This document shows, piece by piece, positions 13,066 through 13,790 of a stretch of 13,790 nucleotides of DNA (the first letter of the stretch is position 1; each line of letters starts with the position of its first letter). Made by a program: the position numbers and the translations under genes. Origin of the DNA: Holdemanella hominis (GTDB lineage Bacteria > Bacillota_I > Bacilli_A > Erysipelotrichales > Erysipelotrichaceae); the NCBI RefSeq assembly GCF_014306155.1, contig NZ_JACRWH010000059.1:1-13790 (forward strand), written 5' to 3'. Below the pieces are notes generated by a model. That model had not been told where the DNA came from, searched no databases, and saw only the letters and a program-made list of their open reading frames with translations.

Positions 13066-13790
13066 ATGAAAATCATTTATCCTCGTGTTTGTGGTATAGA
13101 CGTGCACAAACAATTCATTGTTGCAGTTATCTGCATTTCTGAACCCGTTGAACCAATTTATCTAAAAAAAGATTCTCGACTTTTCACAATGACTTGATCC
13201 GGTTTAGAAACTGGCTGATTCAAAACGACTGTCAAAATGTATACATGGAATCCACTGGTAAGTACTATATTCCTGTCTACAATGTATTGGAATCCCATAT
13301 TTCCAATATCTTCGTTGCCAACCCTAAATGGGTACGCGCTGTTAAAGGCGAGAAAGATGACGATAAAGATGCCAAATGGATTGCTGATTTATTTAAGTTT
13401 GGTATTGTTAGAAGTAGTTTTATACCTCAAAAAGATTTCCGCATCCTTCGCGAACTCACTCGCTATAAATACAAACTTGTAAATATGCGTTCCAGTGAAA
13501 AGAACCGTTTTCAGAATGCTCTTACTTCTGGTAATTGTAAACTGGATATGGTCTTTACTGATGTTTTCGGCAAATCCGCATCTAATATCATCGACCTTAT
13601 TTTATCAGATAATCCATACACAGATGAAGATATTCTTTCAAAAGTTCACAAAAAATGTAAAGCATCTCCTGATATGATTCTTGACTCAATTAATGGAACG
13701 GATTTAACACCAGTCCAGAAATCTCGTATAGAACTTGTAAATGACCACATCAAACAATTATCATCCAATATCCAAAGACTTGATAAACTT
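13066..13790 (+). pseudogene. IS110-family transposase, interrupted at an A7 run and 3' truncated by window
   Basis: From ATG 13066 the frame reads MKIIYPRVCGIDVHKQFIVA and ends at a TGA (13195-13197) after 43 codons. Slipping back one base in A7 (13164-13170) gives LKKRFSTFHNDLIRFRNWL and an open frame to the window end. The joined protein has the IS110 DEDD nuclease features: GIDVHK (first Asp), YMESTGKYYIPVYNVLE (Glu), ANPKWVRAVKGEKDDDKDAKWIADLF (the two later Asp, written here in parts: ANPKWVRAVKG then EKDDDKDAKWIADLF), IRILRELTRY-type helices and the start of the linker. The Ser-containing C-terminal Transposase_20 domain lies beyond the window. These recombinases use a bridge RNA to join donor and target. 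It may be inactivated, or expressed by frameshifting at the in-phase A-AAA-AAA heptamer. Confidence 0.85.

Larger units (their letters stand above)
12840..13790 (+). mobile_element. Left part of an IS110-family insertion sequence (right end outside window)
   Basis: The region holds a structured non-coding leader (about 12840-13050) and an IS110-type DEDD transposase frame that runs to the window edge. The left boundary is uncertain: it lies somewhere between the HAD 5' region (12775) and the first hairpin (12876); 12840 is a working guess. IS110 elements have no clear terminal inverted repeats and leave few or no target duplications, so the end cannot be fixed without an empty site or another copy. 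Confidence 0.75.

Overview
The window is AT-rich, uses the standard bacterial code with AGGAGG-type ribosome binding sites, and its gene content (AI-2E permease, YitT, paired U32 hydroxylase proteins, IS110) points to a low-GC Firmicute. The Erysipelotrichaceae or a close relative is my best guess, inferred from the style of the proteins and not from any search.

Layout. 1-233: the tail of an unidentified ORF, a hairpin, and a second inverted repeat, possibly the edge of a mobile element. 234-962 (-): a TrmH/RlmB-type SPOUT methyltransferase whose motifs 2 and 3 have lost the expected residues; it diverges from 1036-2193 (+), an AI-2E family permease. 2261-3142 (+): a probable metal/oxyanion exporter of the ArsP_2 type. 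3161-3588 (-): a small one-TM protein gene followed by a decayed tandem copy of itself. 3687-4141 (-): a promoter, the tRNA array Cys-Leu-Cys-Leu (a duplicated Leu/Cys pair) and its terminator. 4259-5140 (+): a YitT-type membrane protein.

5171-7931 (-): an operon with a PEPCK/HPr-kinase-like P-loop protein, a Bax-inhibitor-1 family membrane protein 1 base downstream, and a third, frameshifted four-TM small membrane protein gene that no simple ORF call would report. 8026-11796 (-): trhP1-trhP2-proS, i.e. the two U32 proteins for tRNA U34 hydroxylation followed by prolyl-tRNA synthetase. A cre-like site lies on the proS stop codon, upstream of the kinase-like gene. 11872-12016 (+): a probable remnant of a MazE/PemI-like antitoxin. 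12062-12739 (-): a HAD phosphatase (pyrimidine 5'-nucleotidase type) with a possible hairpin over its ribosome binding site.

12840-13790 (+): the left part of an IS110-family element, running off the window. Its transposase reading frame is broken, or recoded, at an A7 run that forms a correctly phased slippery heptamer. The roughly 200-base structured leader before the transposase has a hairpin layout that could be an IS110 bridge RNA.

Themes: translation and RNA modification (RlmB-like, TrhP1/2, ProS, four tRNAs) mixed with membrane transport, plus several decaying genes (3161-3354, 5200-5504, 11872-12016). The most interesting items are the IS110 leader and slippery site, the kinase-like/BI-1/small membrane protein operon, and the degenerate SPOUT enzyme.
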